Below, in pieces: positions 63,472-64,000 of a stretch of DNA of 64,000 bases. Source of the DNA: Desulfovibrio sp. UCD-KL4C. Its GTDB lineage: Bacteria; Desulfobacterota; Desulfovibrionia; Desulfovibrionales; Desulfovibrionaceae. The notes beneath the pieces are model-generated. The model ran no database searches and was not told where the DNA came from. It saw only the letters and a list, made by a program, of their open reading frames with translations. Both the position numbers and the translations under genes were made by a program. How positions within the stretch are numbered: position 1 is the stretch's first letter; each line of letters opens with the position of its first letter. Location: contig NZ_VCNC01000001.1 of NCBI RefSeq assembly GCF_006210265.1, forward strand, positions 1,312,843-1,376,842, given 5' to 3'.

Positions 63472-63511
63472 TAAAATTAAAGGACCCAAACTTTACAGCT
63501 TGAGCCCTTTA
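63472..63511 (-). terminator. Terminator after tRNA-Ser
   Basis: AAAGGGCTCAA pairs with TTTGGGTCCTTT-type sequence (11 bp, two G-U pairs) around a nine-base loop, and AATTTTAT follows on the minus strand. Confidence 0.65.
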
Positions 63512-63515
63512 AATA

Positions 63516-63610
63516 TGGCGGAGAGGGTGGGATTCGAACCCACGTACGGGGATGAACCCGTAACTCGATTTCGAGTCGAGCGCGTTACGGCCGGACTTCG
63601 CTACCTCTCC
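63516..63610 (-). tRNA. tRNA-Ser (anticodon CGA)
   Basis: The 95-nt gene has acceptor stem GGAGAGG/CCTCTCC, a D arm GCG/CGC, anticodon stem CTCGA/TCGAG with loop CTCGAAA (anticodon CGA, codon UCG), the long class II variable arm ACGGG/CCCGT, and T arm GTGGG-TTCGAAT-CCCAC. The 3' CCA is encoded. A weak terminator follows. Confidence 0.96.
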
Positions 63611-63762
63611 TCAAATATATATAGTGGCTGAAAAAGGACTTCCAGCCTTGGGGAAGTGGTAGTCATATACATTCTTTATGTGAGACGCAAGAATATTTAG
63701 TCAAAAAAAATATGAAAGTATGTGAACCAGAATTGAAATATTGGGTGAAAAATAAATTAAAT

Positions 63763-64000
63763 TTATTTTCGTTTTTGCAGAAAAAAACTTTGCAGCATGG
63801 TACGGCATTCGTCAGCACGTACTCCGCCTAGTACCCAGAATCTGTGATTGGCGAAGGTTAGGTCTGTACCTTCCATGTTCGAGACAACGGCTCCGGCCTT
63901 AAGATCCGGTGCACCGAAGACTATTCCTGCCACTCGTGCATGAATAATTGCTCCTAGGCACATTATGCATGGCTCAAGAGTCACGGCTAGGATTGTCCCT
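63763..64000 (-). CDS. tadA: tRNA-specific adenosine deaminase TadA, partial
   Basis: TadA converts adenosine-34 to inosine in tRNA-Arg(ACG). The window holds only the C-terminal part (about 79 codons); the gene continues beyond 64000. The frame reads GTILAVTLEPCIMCLGAIIHARVAGIVFGAPD, carrying the zinc-binding PCxxC motif of the cytidine/deoxycytidylate deaminase fold with the following AIIHAR segment typical of TadA. The upstream HAE motif with the catalytic Glu is outside the window. The end FFLQKRK is normal for the family. Confidence 0.9.
   Translation of the reverse strand, partial: GTILAVTLEPCIMCLGAIIHARVAGIVFGAPDLKAGAVVSNMEGTDLTFANHRFWVLGGVRADECRTMLQSFFLQKRK

Noticed and set aside
1-64000. 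Insertion sequences, prophage, integrative elements or CRISPR arrays
   Set aside because: No transposase, integrase or phage genes, no repeated spacers and no direct repeats beside the tRNA-Ser gene were seen.

Overview
The window is an AT-rich, gene-dense bacterial chromosome segment with no phage, transposon, CRISPR array or rRNA operon. Gene content suggests a Desulfovibrionaceae sulfate reducer, probably a lower-GC marine type (Maridesulfovibrio-like). The pointers are a secreted CbiK cobaltochelatase in an operon with a FecCD-type ABC transporter and CbiL, an RluD-CoaE fusion, a GatCA pair, FeoAB, a DcuA/B-type transporter, a bacteriohemerythrin and a type III glutamine synthetase. The assignment is inferred from gene families, not from a marker-gene search.

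Layout. 1-350: the hisA 3' end and a CopZ-like metal-binding protein. 438-8501 (minus): M29 aminopeptidase, grpE, dnaK, an LpoA-like lipoprotein, gatC and gatA. 8813-11233 (plus): feoA-feoB. 11314-15440 (minus): cbpA, cbpM and clpB, so with dnaK-grpE most of the disaggregation machinery lies within 11 kb. 15637-18297 (minus): a rhomboid protease preceded by a long structured leader with a terminator, and an RluD-CoaE fusion. 18501-22203 (plus): upp, uraA, mnmA, tag. 22351-28487 (plus): psd, pssA, leuA, leuC, leuD, leuB. 28587-29939: a MATE exporter. 30024-34681: a cobalamin riboswitch controlling cbiK, a FecCD/ATPase/binding-protein transporter and cbiL. 34678-40917: GIY-YIG protein, ABC-F ATPase, Nudix hydrolase, metF, asd and a class IV aminotransferase. 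40976-46089: a CAT-like acetyltransferase, two glycosyltransferases and two small exported proteins. 46285-51277: glnN (minus, with a sigma-54-like promoter) divergent from a polar amino-acid ABC transporter. 51427-58037: an EF-hand exported protein, Dcu transporter, hemerythrin, RRM protein, an SDR protein, YitT and a pentapeptide-repeat membrane protein. 58226-63247 (minus): a five-gene peptide/nickel-type ABC transporter with a NikR-like operator. 63516-64000: tRNA-Ser(CGA) and the 3' part of tadA.

The genes form several coherent modules: protein quality control, iron uptake, leucine synthesis with phosphatidylethanolamine synthesis, cobalt insertion into corrinoid precursors with metal or tetrapyrrole uptake, ammonium and amino-acid assimilation, and probable nickel uptake. 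The least-explained material is RNA. A 212-nt promoter-to-terminator leader with mutually exclusive pairings precedes the rhomboid gene. A roughly 105-nt promoter-to-terminator transcript precedes the RRM gene. A 5'-terminal hairpin precedes grpE.
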